Positions 38,201 to 50,038 of a stretch of 64,000 nucleotides of DNA are shown here, in pieces. The DNA comes from Coriaria nepalensis. Taxonomy: Eukaryota > Streptophyta > Magnoliopsida > Cucurbitales > Coriariaceae. Every line of letters starts with the position of its first letter. The stretch's first letter is position 1. Both the position numbers and the translations under genes were made by a program. The notes beneath the pieces were generated by a model that saw only the letters and a list, made by a program, of their open reading frames with translations, did no database searches and was not told where the DNA came from. The DNA lies in NCBI GenBank assembly GCA_027186245.1, contig CP114481.1, positions 50,313,501-50,377,500 of the forward strand. The letters are read 5' to 3'.

Positions 38201-38720
38201 ATGATTGTTGCCTTCAATAGATTAACTACAAGTTATGCATGAAAGTCATTTTTAAAGGCCAAATTTCGGTCGAAGCGATTTAGAATGATTTAATGACTAA
38301 AAGAGACGCAATAATATGATTTTAAGGCTAAAAAAATGCATAGTTGCCTTCAATAGATCAATTGCAACTTATGCATGAAAGTCATGTCTTAACTGCAAAA
38401 AATAGAATTGGTTTGAAGTGCTTTCAAACAATTTAATGATATGGAAAGACTGAATGATATACTTTTTAAAGCTAAAATAATGCATTGTTGTCGTCAATAA
38501 ATTAATTGCAAGTTATGTAAGAAAATCATTTTTGAAGGGCGAAAAGAGAATTCGTTCCACTTAATTTAGAATGATTTAATGACTGGATTAGACTCAATGA
38601 CATGAATTTAAGGCTAAACAAATGATTGTTGCCATCAATAGATTAACTGCAAGTTATGCACGAAAGTCATGTTTAAAGGCCAAATTTCGTTCGAAGCGAT
38701 ATAGAATGATTTAATGACTA
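35232..38720 (-). repeat. R1 trimer domain adjoining the junction
   Basis: About eight trimers of the R1 subfamily. Two trimers around 36,960-37,750 are near-identical in tandem, sharing AAAGGTTGAATTTCG, GTTCGGAGCG, TATCCACGAAGG and AATGCATTCTTGTCATC. The first A monomer after the junction reads TTTTGTTCGAAGCG. R1 ends near 38,720, where GCAATAATATGACTTTAAGG and AATGAATAGTTGCC, both R2 words, appear. Confidence 0.85.
35704..36124 (-). repeat. Representative R1 trimer: A 35,704-35,840, B 35,841-35,983, C 35,984-36,124
   Basis: A (137 bp) carries AAAGGCCGAATTTCG and GCGATTTAG. B (143 bp) starts GCAACTTATGCATG and carries GAATTGGTTCGAAG and GATATGAAAAGACTG. C (141 bp) carries TATCTAAG or TATGTAAG and AAAATAGAATTCGTTC. 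A is about 6 bp shorter because it lacks the AATAGA-like hexamer that precedes the EcoRI region in B and C. Only C keeps GAATTC; A has AATTTC and B has GAATTG. Confidence 0.9.
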
Positions 38721-39010
38721 AAAGACAGGCAATAATATGACTTTAAGGCTAAAAAATGAATAGTTGCCTTCAATAGATCAAGTGCGAGTTATGCATGAAA
38801 GTCGTGTTTTAAATACAAAAATAGAATTGGTTCGAAGAGCCTTCAAACAATTTAATGATTGAAAAGACTGAGTGATATGCTTTTTAATGGTAAAATAATG
38901 CATTGTTGTCTTCAGTAGATTAATTGCAAGTTATGTAAGAAAATAATGTTTGAAGGGCGAAAATAGAATTCGTTCGTATTAATTTAGAACGATTTAATGA
39001 CTCGAAGAGA

Positions 39011-39025
39011 CTTAGTGACAAATGC
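39011..39025 (-). repeat. 18-bp deletion between ACA repeats, and its copy at 39,975-39,990
   Basis: Normal C monomers here read GTGACATGACTTTAAGG, CTAAACAAATGC. This one reads CTTAGTGACAAATGC, having lost 18 bp between two ACA triplets. The same deletion recurs 964 bp downstream, a distance that equals two trimers minus 18 bp plus the extra 142-bp monomer, so one of the two was copied from the other. Confidence 0.85.
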
Positions 39026-39049
39026 ATTGTTGCTTTCAATAGATCAACT

Positions 39050-39611
39050 GCAAGTTACGCACGAAAGTCATCTTTAAAGGCCGAATTTCGTTCGAAGTGA
39101 TTTCGAATGATTTACTGACTAAATGAGACGCAAAAATATGAATTTAAGGCTAAAAAAGTGCATAGTTTCCATCAATATATCAATTGCAAGTTATGCATGA
39201 AAGTCGCGTTTTAAATGCAAAAAGAGAATTGGTTCGAAGTGCCTTCAAACAATTTAATGATTGAAAAGACTGAGTGATATGCTTTTTAATGCTAAAAAAA
39301 TGCATGGTTGCCATCAATAGATCAATTGCAAGTTATGCATCAAAGTCGCGTTTTAAATGCAAAAAGATAATTGGTTCGAAGTGCCTTTAAACTATTTAAT
39401 GTTTGAAAAGACTGAGTGATATTCTTTTTAATGCTACAATAATGCATTGTTGTCTTCAATAGATTATTTACAAGTTATGTAAGAAAATAATGTTGGAAGG
39501 GCGAAAATAGAATTCGTTCGTATTAATTTAGAATGATTTAACGACTAGAAGTGACTCAGTAACATGACTTTAAGGCGAAACAAATGCATTGTTGCTTTCA
39601 ATAGATCAACT
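39050..39611 (-). repeat. Register error: A-B-B-C tetramer
   Basis: Monomer starts are A 39,050, B 39,186, B-like 39,328, C 39,470 and A 39,612, steps of 136, 142, 142 and 142 bp. The second monomer is a second B (GCAAGTTATGCATCAAAGTCGCG-type) where a C is expected. Its leader begins as the C leader TTTTTAATGCTAAAA and changes to the B leader AAAAAATGCATGGTTGCC, so the crossover lies in the shared CTAAAA. This is an out-of-register exchange that added one monomer. Confidence 0.87.
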
Positions 39612-42600
39612 GCAAGTTACCCACGAAAGTCATGTCTAAAGGCCGAATATCGTTCGAAGTGATTTAGAATGATCTACTGACTAAAAGAGACGCAAAAGTA
39701 TGATTTTAAGGCTAAAAAAATGCATAGTTGCCATCAATAGATCAATTGCAAGTTATGCATTAAAGTCGCGTTTTAAATGCAAAAAGAGAATTGGTTCGAA
39801 GTGCCATCAAACAATTTAATGATTGAAAAGACTGAGTGATACGCTTTTTAATGATAAAATAATGCATTGTTGTCTTCAATAGATTAATTACAAGTTATGT
39901 AAGAAAATAATGTTTGAAGGGCGAAAATAGAATTCGTTCGTATTAATTTAGAACGATTTAATGACTCGAAGAGACTTAGTGACAAATGCATTGTTGCTTT
40001 CAATAGATCAACTGCAAGTTACGCACGAAAGTCATCTTTAAAGGCCGAATTTCGTTCGAAGTGATTTAGAATGATCTACTGACTAAAAGAGACGCAAAAG
40101 TATGATTTTAAGGCTAAAAAAATGCATAGTTGCCATCAATAGATCAATTGCAAGTTATGCATTAAAGTCGCGTTTTAAATGCAAAAAGAGAATTGGTTCG
40201 AAGTGCCATCAAACAATTTAATGATTGAAAAGACTGAGTGATACGCTTTTTAATGATAAAATAATGCATTGTTGTCTTCAATAGATTAATTACAAGTTAT
40301 GTAAGAAAATAATGTTTGAAGGGCGAAAATAGAATTCGTTCGTATTAATTTAGAATGATTTAATGACTCGAAGAGACTCAGTGACAGGACTTAAAGGCTA
40401 AACAAATGCATTGTTGCCTTCAATAGATTAACTACAAGTTATGCGCGAAAGTCATGTTTAAAGGCCGAATTTCGTTCGAAGTGATTTAGAAAGATTTAAT
40501 GACTAAAGGAGACGCAATAATATGACTTTAAGGCTAAGAAATGAATAGTTTCCTTCAATAGATCAAGTGAAAGTTATGCATGAAAGTCGTTTTTTAAATA
40601 CAAAAATAGAATTGGTTCAAAGTGCCTACAAACAATTTAATGATTGAAAAGACTGAGTGATATGCTTTTTAATGCTAAAATAATGCATTGTTGTCTTCAG
40701 TAGATTAAGTGCAAGTTATGTAAGAAAATAATGTTTGAAGGGCGAAAATAGAATTCGTTCGAATTAATGTACAATGATTTAATGACTAGAAGAGACTCAG
40801 TGACATGACTTTAAGGCTAAACAAATGCATTGTTGCTTTCAATAGATCAACTGCAAGTTACCCACGAAAGTCATGTCTAAAGGCCGAATATCGTTCGAAG
40901 TGATTTAGAATGATCAACTGACTAAAAGAGACGCAAAAGTATGATTTTAAGGCTAAAAAAATGCATAGTTGCCATCAATAGATCAATTGCAAGTTATGCA
41001 TCAGAGTCGCGTTTTAAATGCAAAAAGAGAATTGGTTCGAAGTGCCTTCAAACAATTTAATGATTGAAAAGACTGAGTGATACGCTTTTTAATGATAAAA
41101 TAATGCATTGTTGTCTTCAATAGATTAATTACAAGTTATGTAACACAATAATGTTTGAAGGGCGAAAATAGAATTCGTTCGTATTAATTTAGAATGATTT
41201 AATGATTCGAAGAGACTCAGTGACAGGACTTAAAGGCTAAACAAATGCATTGTTGCCTTTAATAGATTAACTGCAAGTTATGCGCGAAAGTCATGTTTAA
41301 AGGCCGAATATCATTCGAAGTGATTTAGAAAGATTTAATGACTAAAGGAGACGCAATAATATGACTTTAAGGCTAAAAAATGAATAGTTTCTTTCAATAG
41401 ATCAAGTGAAAGTTATGCATGAAAGTCGTTTTTTAAATACAAAAATAGAATTGGTTCAAAGTGCCTACAAACAATTTAATGATTGAAAAGACTGAGTGAT
41501 ATGCTTTTTAATGCTAAAATAATGCATTGTTGTCTTCAGTAGATTAAGTGCAAGTTATGTAAGAAAATAATGTTTGAAGGGCGAAAATAGAATTCGTTCG
41601 AATTAATGTAGAATGATTTAATGACTAGAAGAGACTCAGTGACATGACTTTAAGGCTAAACAAATGCATTGTTATTTTCAATAGATCAACTGCAAGTTAC
41701 CCACGAAAGTCATGTCTAAAGGCCGAATATCGTTCGAAGTGATTTAGAATGATCGACTGACTAAAAGAGACGCAAAAGTGTGATTTTAAGGCTAAAAAAA
41801 TGCATAGTTGCCATCAATAGATCAATTGCAAGTTATGCATCAAAGTCGCGTTTTAAATGCAAAAAGAGAATTGGTTCGAAGTGTCTTCAAACAATTTAAT
41901 GATTGACACTGAGTGATATGCTTTTTAAAGCGAAAATAATGCATTTTTGTCTTCAGTAGATTAATTACAAGTTATGTAAGAAAATAATGTTTGAAGGGCG
42001 AAAATAGAATTTGTTTGAATTAATTTAGAATGATTTAATGACTAGAAGAGACTCAGTGACATGACTTTAAGGCTAAACAATTGCATTGTTGCCTTCACTA
42101 GATCAACTGCAAGTTATGCACGAAAGTCACGTTTAAAGGCCGAATTTCGTTCGAAGTGATTTAGAATGATTTACTAACTAAAAGAGACGCAAAAATATGA
42201 CTTTATGGCTAAAAAAATGCAGAGTCGCCATCAATAGATCAATTGCAAGTTATGCATCAACGTCGCATTTTAAATGCAAAAAGAGAATTGGTTCGAAGTG
42301 CCTTCAAACAATTTAATGATTGAAAAGACTGAGTGATAAGCTTTTTAATGATAAAATAATGCATTGTTGTCTTCAGTAGTTTAATTGCAAGTTATGTAAG
42401 AAAATAATGTTTGAAGGGCGAAAATAGAATTCGTTCGAATGAATTTAGAATGATTTAATGACTAGAAGAGACTCAGTGACATGACTTAAAGGCTAAACAA
42501 ATGCATTGTTGCCTTCAATAGATCACTTCCAAGTTATGCATGAAAGTCATGTTTAAAGGCCGAATTTCGTTCGAAGTGATTTAGAAAGATTTACTGACTA

Positions 42601-44235
42601 AAAGAGACGCAAAAATATGACTTTAAGGCTAAAGAATGAATAGTTGCCTTCAATAGATCAATTGCAAGTTATGCATGAAAGTCGTGTTTTAAATACAAAA
42701 ATTGAATTGGTTCGAAGAGCCTTCAAACAATTTAACGATTGAAAAGACTGAGTGATATGCTTGTTAATGGTATAATAATGCATTGTTGTCTTCAGTAGAT
42801 TAACTGCAAGTTATGTAAGAAAATAATGTTTGAAGGGCGAAAATATAATTCGTTCGAATTAATTTAGAATGATTTAATCACTAGAAGAGACTCAGTGACA
42901 TGACTTTAAGGCTAAACAAAAGCATTGTTGCCTTCAATAGATCAACTGCAAGTTATGCACGAAAGTCATGTTTAAAGGGCGAATTTCGTTCGAAGAGATT
43001 TATAATGATTTACTGAGTAAAAGAGATGCAAAAATATGACTTTAAGGCTAAAAAAATGCATAGTTGCCATCAATAGATCAATTGCAAGTTATGCATCAAA
43101 GTCGTGTTTTAAATACAAAAATATAATTGGTTCGAAGTGGCTTCGAACCATTTAATGATTGAAAAGACTGACAGACATGCTTTTTAATGATAAAATAATG
43201 CATTGTTGTCTTCAATAGATTAATTACAAGTTATGTAAGAAAATTAGGTTTGAAGGGCGAAAATAGAATTCGTTCATATTAATTTAGAATGATTTAATGA
43301 CTCGAAAAGACTCAGTGACAGGACTTAAAGGCTACACAAATGCATTGTTGCCTTCAATAGATTAACTGCAAGTTATGCGCGAAAGTCATGTTTAAAGGCC
43401 GAATTTCGTTCGAAGTGATTTAGAAAGATTTAATGACTAAAAGAGACGCAATAATATGACTTTAAGGCTAAAAAATGAATAGTTTCCTACAATAGATCAA
43501 GTGAAAGTTATGCATGAAAGTCGTGTTTTAAATACAAAAATAGAATTGGTTCGAAGTGCCTACAAACAATTTAATAATTGAAAAGACTGAGTGATATGCT
43601 TTTTAATGCTAAAATAATGCATTGTTGTCTTCAGTAGATTAAGTGCAAGTTATGTAAGAAAATAATGTTTGAAGGGCGAAAATAGAATTCGTTTGAATTA
43701 ATTTAGAATGATTTAATGACTAGAAGAGACTTAGTGACATGACTTTAAGGCTAAACAAATGCATTGCTGCCTATAATAGATCAACTGCAAGTTATGCACG
43801 AAAGTCTAGTTTAAAGGCCGAATTTCGTTCGAAGTGATTTAGAATGATCTACTGACTAAAAGAGACGCAAAAATATGATTTTAAGGCTAAAAAAATGCAT
43901 AGTTGCCATCAATAGATCAATTGCAGGTTATGCATCAAAGTCGCGTTTTAAATGCAAAAAGAGAATTGGTTCGAAGTGCCTTCAAACAATGTAATGATTG
44001 AAAAGACAGAGTGATACGCTTTTTAATGATAAAATAATGCATTGTTGTCTTTAATAGATTAATTACAAGTTATGTAAGAAAATAATGTTTGAATGGCGAA
44101 AATAGAATTCGTTCGTATTAATTTAGAATGATTTAATGACTCGAAGAGACTCAGTGACAGGACTTAAAGGCTAAACAAATGCATTGTTGTCTTCAATAGA
44201 TTAACTGCAAGTTATGCGCGAAAGTCATGTTTAAA

Positions 44236-46340
44236 GGCCAAATTTCGTTCGAAGCGATTTAGAATGATTTAATGACTAAAAGAGACGCAATAATATGATT
44301 TTAAGGCTAAAAAAATGCATAGTTGCCATCAATAGATCAATTGCAACTTATGCATGAAAGTTGTGTCTTCAATGCAAAAATAGAATTGGTTCGAAGTGCT
44401 TTCAAACAATTTAATGATATGAAAAGACTGAATGATATACTTTTTAAAGCTAAAATAATGCATTGTTGTCGTCAATAAATTAATTGCAAGTTATGTAAGA
44501 AAACCATGTTTGAAGGGCGAAAATAGAATTTGTTCAACTTAATTTAGAATGATTTAATGACTGGATGAGACTCAATGACCTGACTTTAAGGATAAACAAA
44601 TGCATTGTTGCCTTCAATAGATTAACTACAAGTTATGCAGGAAAGTCATGTTTAAAGGCCGAATTTCGTTCGAAGCGATTTAGAATGATTTAATGACTAA
44701 AAGAGATGTAATAATATGATTCTAAGGCTAAAAAAATGGATAGTTGCCTTCAATAGATCAATTGCAACTTATGCATGAAAGTCGTGTCTTAAATGCAAAA
44801 ATACAATAGGTTTGAAGTGCTTTCAAATAATTTAATGATATGAAAAGACTGAATGATATACTATTTAAAGCTAAAATAATGCATTGTTGTCGTCAATAAA
44901 TTAATTACAAGTTATGTAAGAAAATCATGTTTGAAGGGCGAAAAGAGAATTCGTTCAACTTAATTTGGAATGATTTAATGACTAGATTAGACTCAATGAC
45001 ATGAATTTAAGGCTAAACAAATGATTGTTGCCTTCAATAGATTAACTGCAAGTTATGCACGAAAGTCATGTTTAAAGGCCAAATTTCGTTCGAAGCGATT
45101 TAGAATGATTTAATGACTAAAAGAGACGCAATAATATGATTTTAAGGCTAAAAAAATGCATAGTTGCCTTCAATTGATCAATTGCAACTTATGCATGAAA
45201 GTCGTGTCTTAAATGCAAAAATAGAATTGGTTTGAAGTGCTTTCAAAAAATTTAGTGATATGAAAAGACTGAATGATATACTTTTTAAAATAAAATAATG
45301 CATTGTTGTCGTCAATAAATTAATTGCAAGTTATGTAAGAAAATCATGTTTGAAGGGCAAAAATAGAATTTGTTCAACTTAATTTAGAATGATTTAATGA
45401 CTGGATGAGACTCAATAACATGACTTTAAGGCTAAACAAATGCATTGTTGCCTTCAATAGATTAACTGCAAGTTATGCAGGAAAGTCATGTTTAAAGGCC
45501 GAATTTCGTTCGAAGCGATTTAGAATGATTTAATTACTAACAGAGACGCAATAATATGATTTTAAGGCTAAAAAAATGCATAGTTGCCTTCAATAGATCA
45601 ATTGCAACTTATGCATGAAAGTCGTGTCTTAAATGCAAAAATAGAATTGGTTCGAAGTGCTTTCAAAAAATTTAATGATATGAAAAGACTGAATGATATA
45701 CTTTTTTAAGCTAAAATAATGCATTGTTGTCATCAATAAATTAATTGCAAGTTATGTAAGAAAATCATGTTTGAAGGGCGAAAAGAGAATTCGTTCAACT
45801 TAATTTGGAATGATTTAATGACTGGATTAGACTCAATGACATGAATTTAAGGCTAAACAAATGATTGTTGCCATCAATAGATTAACTGCAAGTTATGCAC
45901 GAAAGTCATGTTTAAAGGCCAAATTTCGCTCGAAGTGATTTAGAAAGATTTACTGACTAAAAGAGACGCAAAAATATGACTTTATGGCTAAAAAAATGCA
46001 TAGTTGCCTTCAATAGATCAATTGCAACTTATGCATGAATGTCGTGTCTTAACTGCAAAAATAGAATTGGTTTGAAGTGCTTTCAAACAATTTAATGATA
46101 TGAAAAGACTGAATGATATACTTTTTAAAGCTAAAATAATGCATTGTTGTCGTCAATAAATGAATTGCAAGTTATGTAAGAAAATCATGTTTGAAGGGCG
46201 AAAAGAGAATTCGTTCAACTTAATTTGGAATGATTTAATGACTGGATTAGACTCAATGACATGAATTTAAGGCTAAACAAATGATTGTTGCCATCAATAG
46301 ATTAACTGCAAGTTATGCACGAAAGTCATGTTTAAAGGCT
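44236..46340 (-). repeat. R1 island inside the R2 array
   Basis: At about 44,236 the array returns to R1 words (AATTTCGTTCGAAGCGATT, GCAACTTATGCATG, ATGATATGAAAAGACTG, TGTCGTCAATAAATTAATTGC). The trimer register is not disturbed at the entry. One A monomer near 45,930-45,990 is R2-like (GAAGTGATTTAGAAAG) within the island. R2 resumes near 46,340. This is most simply explained by in-register unequal crossover or conversion. Confidence 0.82.
44664..44680 (+). other. CENP-B-box-like motif in an R1 A monomer
   Basis: The 17 bases TTTCGTTCGAAGCGATT match the mammalian CENP-B box YTTCGTTGGAARCGGGA at 13 of 17 positions, and seven of the nine bases usually called essential (TTCG, A and CG; the last two G are AT). 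The same motif occurs in other R1 A monomers, for example 44,243-44,259, 45,084-45,100, 45,504-45,520, 47,603-47,619 and 49,282-49,298. R2 A monomers read GAAGTGATT and lose the second CG. Binding is not shown, and the incomplete 3' part argues for caution. Confidence 0.35.
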
Positions 46341-48359
46341 AAATTTCGTTCAAAGTGATTTAGAAAGATTTACTGACTAAAAGAGACGCAAAAATATGAC
46401 TTTATGGCTAAAAAAATGCATAGTTGCCATCAATAGATCAATTGCAAGTTATGCATCAATGTCGCATTTTAAATGCAAAAAGAGAATTGGTTCGAAGTGC
46501 CTTCAAACAATTTAATGATTGAGAAGACTGAGTGATAAGCTTTTTAATGATAAAATAATGCATTGTTGTCTTGAGTAGATTAATTGCAAGTTATGTAAGA
46601 AAATAATGTTTGAAGGGCGAAAATAGAATTCGTTCGAATGAATTTAGAATGATTTAATGACTAGAAGAGACTCAGTGACATGACTTAAAGGCTAAACAAA
46701 TGCATTGTTGCCTTCAATAGATCACCTCCAAGTTATGCATGAAAGTCATGCTTAAAGGCCGAATTTCGTTCGAAGTGATTTAGAAAGATTTACTGACTAA
46801 AAAAGACGCAAAAATATGACTTTAAGGCTAAAGAATGAATAGTTGCCTTCAATAGATCAATTGCAAGTTATGCATGAAAGTCGTGTCTTAAATGCAAAAA
46901 TAGAATTGGTTCGAAGTGCCTTCAAAAAAATTAATGATTGAAAAGCCAGAGTGATATGCCTTTTAATGCTAAAATAATGTATTGTTGTCTTCAATAGATT
47001 AATTACAAGTTATGTAAGAAAATAATGTTTGAAGGGCGAAAATAGAATTCGTTCGAATTAATTTAGAATGATTTAATCACTAGAAGAGACTCAGTAACAT
47101 GACTTTAAGGCTAAACAAAAGCATTGTTGCCTTCAATAGATCAACTGCAAGTTATGCACGAAAGTCATGTTTAAAGGCCGAATTTCGTTCGAAGTGATTT
47201 AGAATGATTTACTGACTAAAAGAGATGCAAAACTATGACTTTAAGGCTAAAAAGATGCATAGTTGCCATCAATAGATAAATTGCAAGTTATGAATCAGAG
47301 TCGCGTTTTAAAGGCAAAAAGAGAATTGGTTCGAAGTGCCTCCAAACAATTCAATGATTGAAAAGACTGAGTGATATGCTTTTTATTGCTAAAATAATGC
47401 ATTGTTGTCTTCAATAGATTAATTACAAGTTATGTAGGAAAATAATATTGGAAGGGCGAAAATAGAATTCGTTCGTATTAATTTAGAATGATTTAATGAC
47501 TCGAAGAGACTCAGTGACAGGACTTAAAGGCTAAACAAATGCATTGTTGCCTTCAATAGATGAACTGCAAGTTATGCACGAAAGTCATGTTTAAAGGCCA
47601 AATTTCGTTCGAAGCGATTTAGAATGATTTAATGACTAACAGAGACGCAATAATATGATTTTAAGGCTAAAAAAATGCATAGTTGCCTTCAAGAGATCAA
47701 TTGCAACTTATGCATGAAAGTCGTCTCTTAAATGCAAAAATAGAATTGGTTCGAAGTGCTTTCAAACAATTTAATGATATGAAAAGATTGAATGATATAC
47801 TTTTTTAAGCTAAAATAATGCATTGTTGTCGTCAATAAATGAATTGCAAGTTATGTAAGAAAATCATGTTTGAAGGGCGAAAAGAGAATTCGTTCAACTT
47901 AATTTGGAATGATTTAATGACTGGATTAGACTCAATGACATGACTTTAAGGCTAAACAAATGATTGTTGCCTTCAATAGATTAACTACAAGTTATGCACG
48001 AAAGTCATTTTTAAAGGCCAAACTTCGGTCGAAGCGATTTAGAATGATTTAATGACTAAAAGAGACGAAATAATACGATTTCAAGGCTAAAAAAATGCAT
48101 AGTTGCCTTCAATAGATCAATTGCAACTTATGCATGAAAGTCGTGTCTTAACTGCAAAAATAGAATTGGTTTGAAGTGCTTTCAAACAATTTAATGATAT
48201 GAAAAGACTGAATGATATACTTTTTAAAGCTAAAATAATGCATTGTTGTCGTCAATAAATTAATTGCAAGTTATGTAAGAAAATCATGTTTGAAGGGGGA
48301 AAAGAGAATTCGTTCAACTTAATTTGGAATAATTTAATGACTGGATTAGACTCAATGAC
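46261..48359 (-). repeat. Large tandem unit 1: five trimers (2,099 bp), R2 then R1
   Basis: ATGAATTTAAGGC marks unit starts at 46,261, 48,360 and 50,039. Unit 1 is 2,099 bp, five trimers, and contains an R2 section followed by an R1 section from about 47,600. It includes a trimer at about 47,060-47,480 with TTTAATCACTAGAAG, TTAAAGGCAAAAAG and AATATTGGAAGG that unit 2 lacks. Confidence 0.87.
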
Positions 48360-50038
48360 ATGAATTTAAGGCTAAACAAATGATTGTTGCCATCAATAGA
48401 TTAACTGCAAGTTATGCACGAAAGTCATGTTTAAAGGCCAAATTTCGTTCGAAGTGATTTAGAAAGATTTACTGACTAAAAGAGACGCAAAAATATGACT
48501 TTATGGCTAAAAAAATGCATAGTTGCCATCAATAGATCAATTGCAAGTTATGCATCAATGTCGCATTTTAAATGCAAAAAGAGAATTGGTTCGAAGTGCC
48601 TTCAAACAATTTAATGATTGAGAAGACTGAGTGATAAGCTTTTTAATGATAAAATAATGCATTGTTGTCTTGAGTAGATTAATTGCAAGTTATGTAAGAA
48701 AATAATGTTTGAAGGGCGAAAATAGAATTCGTTCGAATGAATTTAGAATGATTTAATGACTAGAAGAGACTCAGTGACATGACTTAAAGGCTAAACAAAT
48801 GCATTGTTGCCTTCAATAGATCACCTCCAAGTTATGCATGAAAGTCATGCTTAAAGGCCGAATTTCGTTCGAAGTGATTTAGAAAGATTTACTGACTAAA
48901 AGAGACGCAAAAATATGACTTTAAGGCTAAAGAATGAATAGTTGCCTTCAATAGATCAATTGCAAGTTATGCATGAAAGTCGTGTCTTAAATGCAAAAAT
49001 AGAATTGGGTCGAAGTGCCTTCAAAAAAATTAATGATTGAAAAGACAGAGTGATATGCCTTTTAATGCTAAAATAATGCATTGTTGTCTTCAATAGATTA
49101 ATTACAAGTTATGTAAGAAAATAATGTTTGAAGGGCGAAAATAGAATTCGTTCGTATTAATTTAGAATGATTTAATGACTCGAAGAGACTCAGTGACAGG
49201 ACTTAAAGGCTAAACAAATGCATTGTTGCCTTCAATAGATGAACTGCAAGTTATGCACGAAAGTCATGTTTAAAGGCCAAATTTCGTTCGAAGCGATTTA
49301 GAATGATTTAATGACTAACAGAGACGCAATAATATGATTTTAAGGCTAAAAAAATGCATAGTTGCCTTCAAGAGATCAATTGCAACTTATGCATGAAAGT
49401 CGTGTCTTAAATGCAAAAATAGAATTGGTTCGAAGTGCTTTCAAACAATTTAATGATATGAAAAGATTGAATGATATACTTTTTTAAGCTAAAATAATGC
49501 ATTGTTGTCGTCAATAAATGAATTGCAAGTTATGTAAGAAAATCATGTTTGAAGGGCGAAAAGAGAATTCGTTCAACTTAATTTGGAATGATTTAATGAC
49601 TGGATTAGACTCAATGACATGACTTTAAGGCTAAACAAATGATTGTTGCCTTCAATAGATTAACTACAAGTTATGCACGAAAGCCATTTTTAAAGGCCAA
49701 ACTTCGGTCGAAGCGATTTAGAATGATTTAATGACTAAAAGAGAAGCAATAATACGATTTTAAGGCTAAAAAAATGCATAGTTGCCTTCAATAGATCAAT
49801 TGCAACTTATGCATGAAAGTCGTGTCTTAACTGCAAAAATAGAATTGGTTTGAAGTGCTTTCAAACAATTTAATGATATGAAAAGACTGAATGATATACT
49901 TTTTAAAGCTAAAATAATGCATTGTTGTCGTCAATAAATTAATTGCAAGTTATGTAAGAAAATCATGTTTGAAGGGGGAAAAGAGAATTCGTTCAACTTA
50001 ATTTGGAATAATTTAATGACTGGATTAGACTCAATGAC
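48360..50038 (-). repeat. Large tandem unit 2: four trimers (1,679 bp), R2 then R1
   Basis: Near-identical to unit 1 but 420 bp shorter, lacking exactly the trimer found at 47,060-47,480. R2 runs to about 49,280 and R1 from there to about 50,125. The R2/R1 boundary was therefore copied with the unit, so the mosaic is older than this duplication. Confidence 0.87.

Larger units (their letters stand above)
38721..44235 (-). repeat. R2 trimer domain with hexameric (840-bp) order
   Basis: About thirteen trimers of the R2 subfamily. Alternate trimers differ in a linked word, GTGACAGGACTTAAAGG or GTGACATGACTTTAAGG. The first form occurs at about 40,381 and 41,221 (840 bp apart) and again at 43,316 and 44,156 (840 bp apart), so pairs of trimers form a six-monomer unit in places. 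The words AAAGGAGACGC and AATGAATAGTTTCC also recur at 840 bp. The block holds the A-B-B-C phase error and two 18-bp deletions described separately. Confidence 0.82.
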
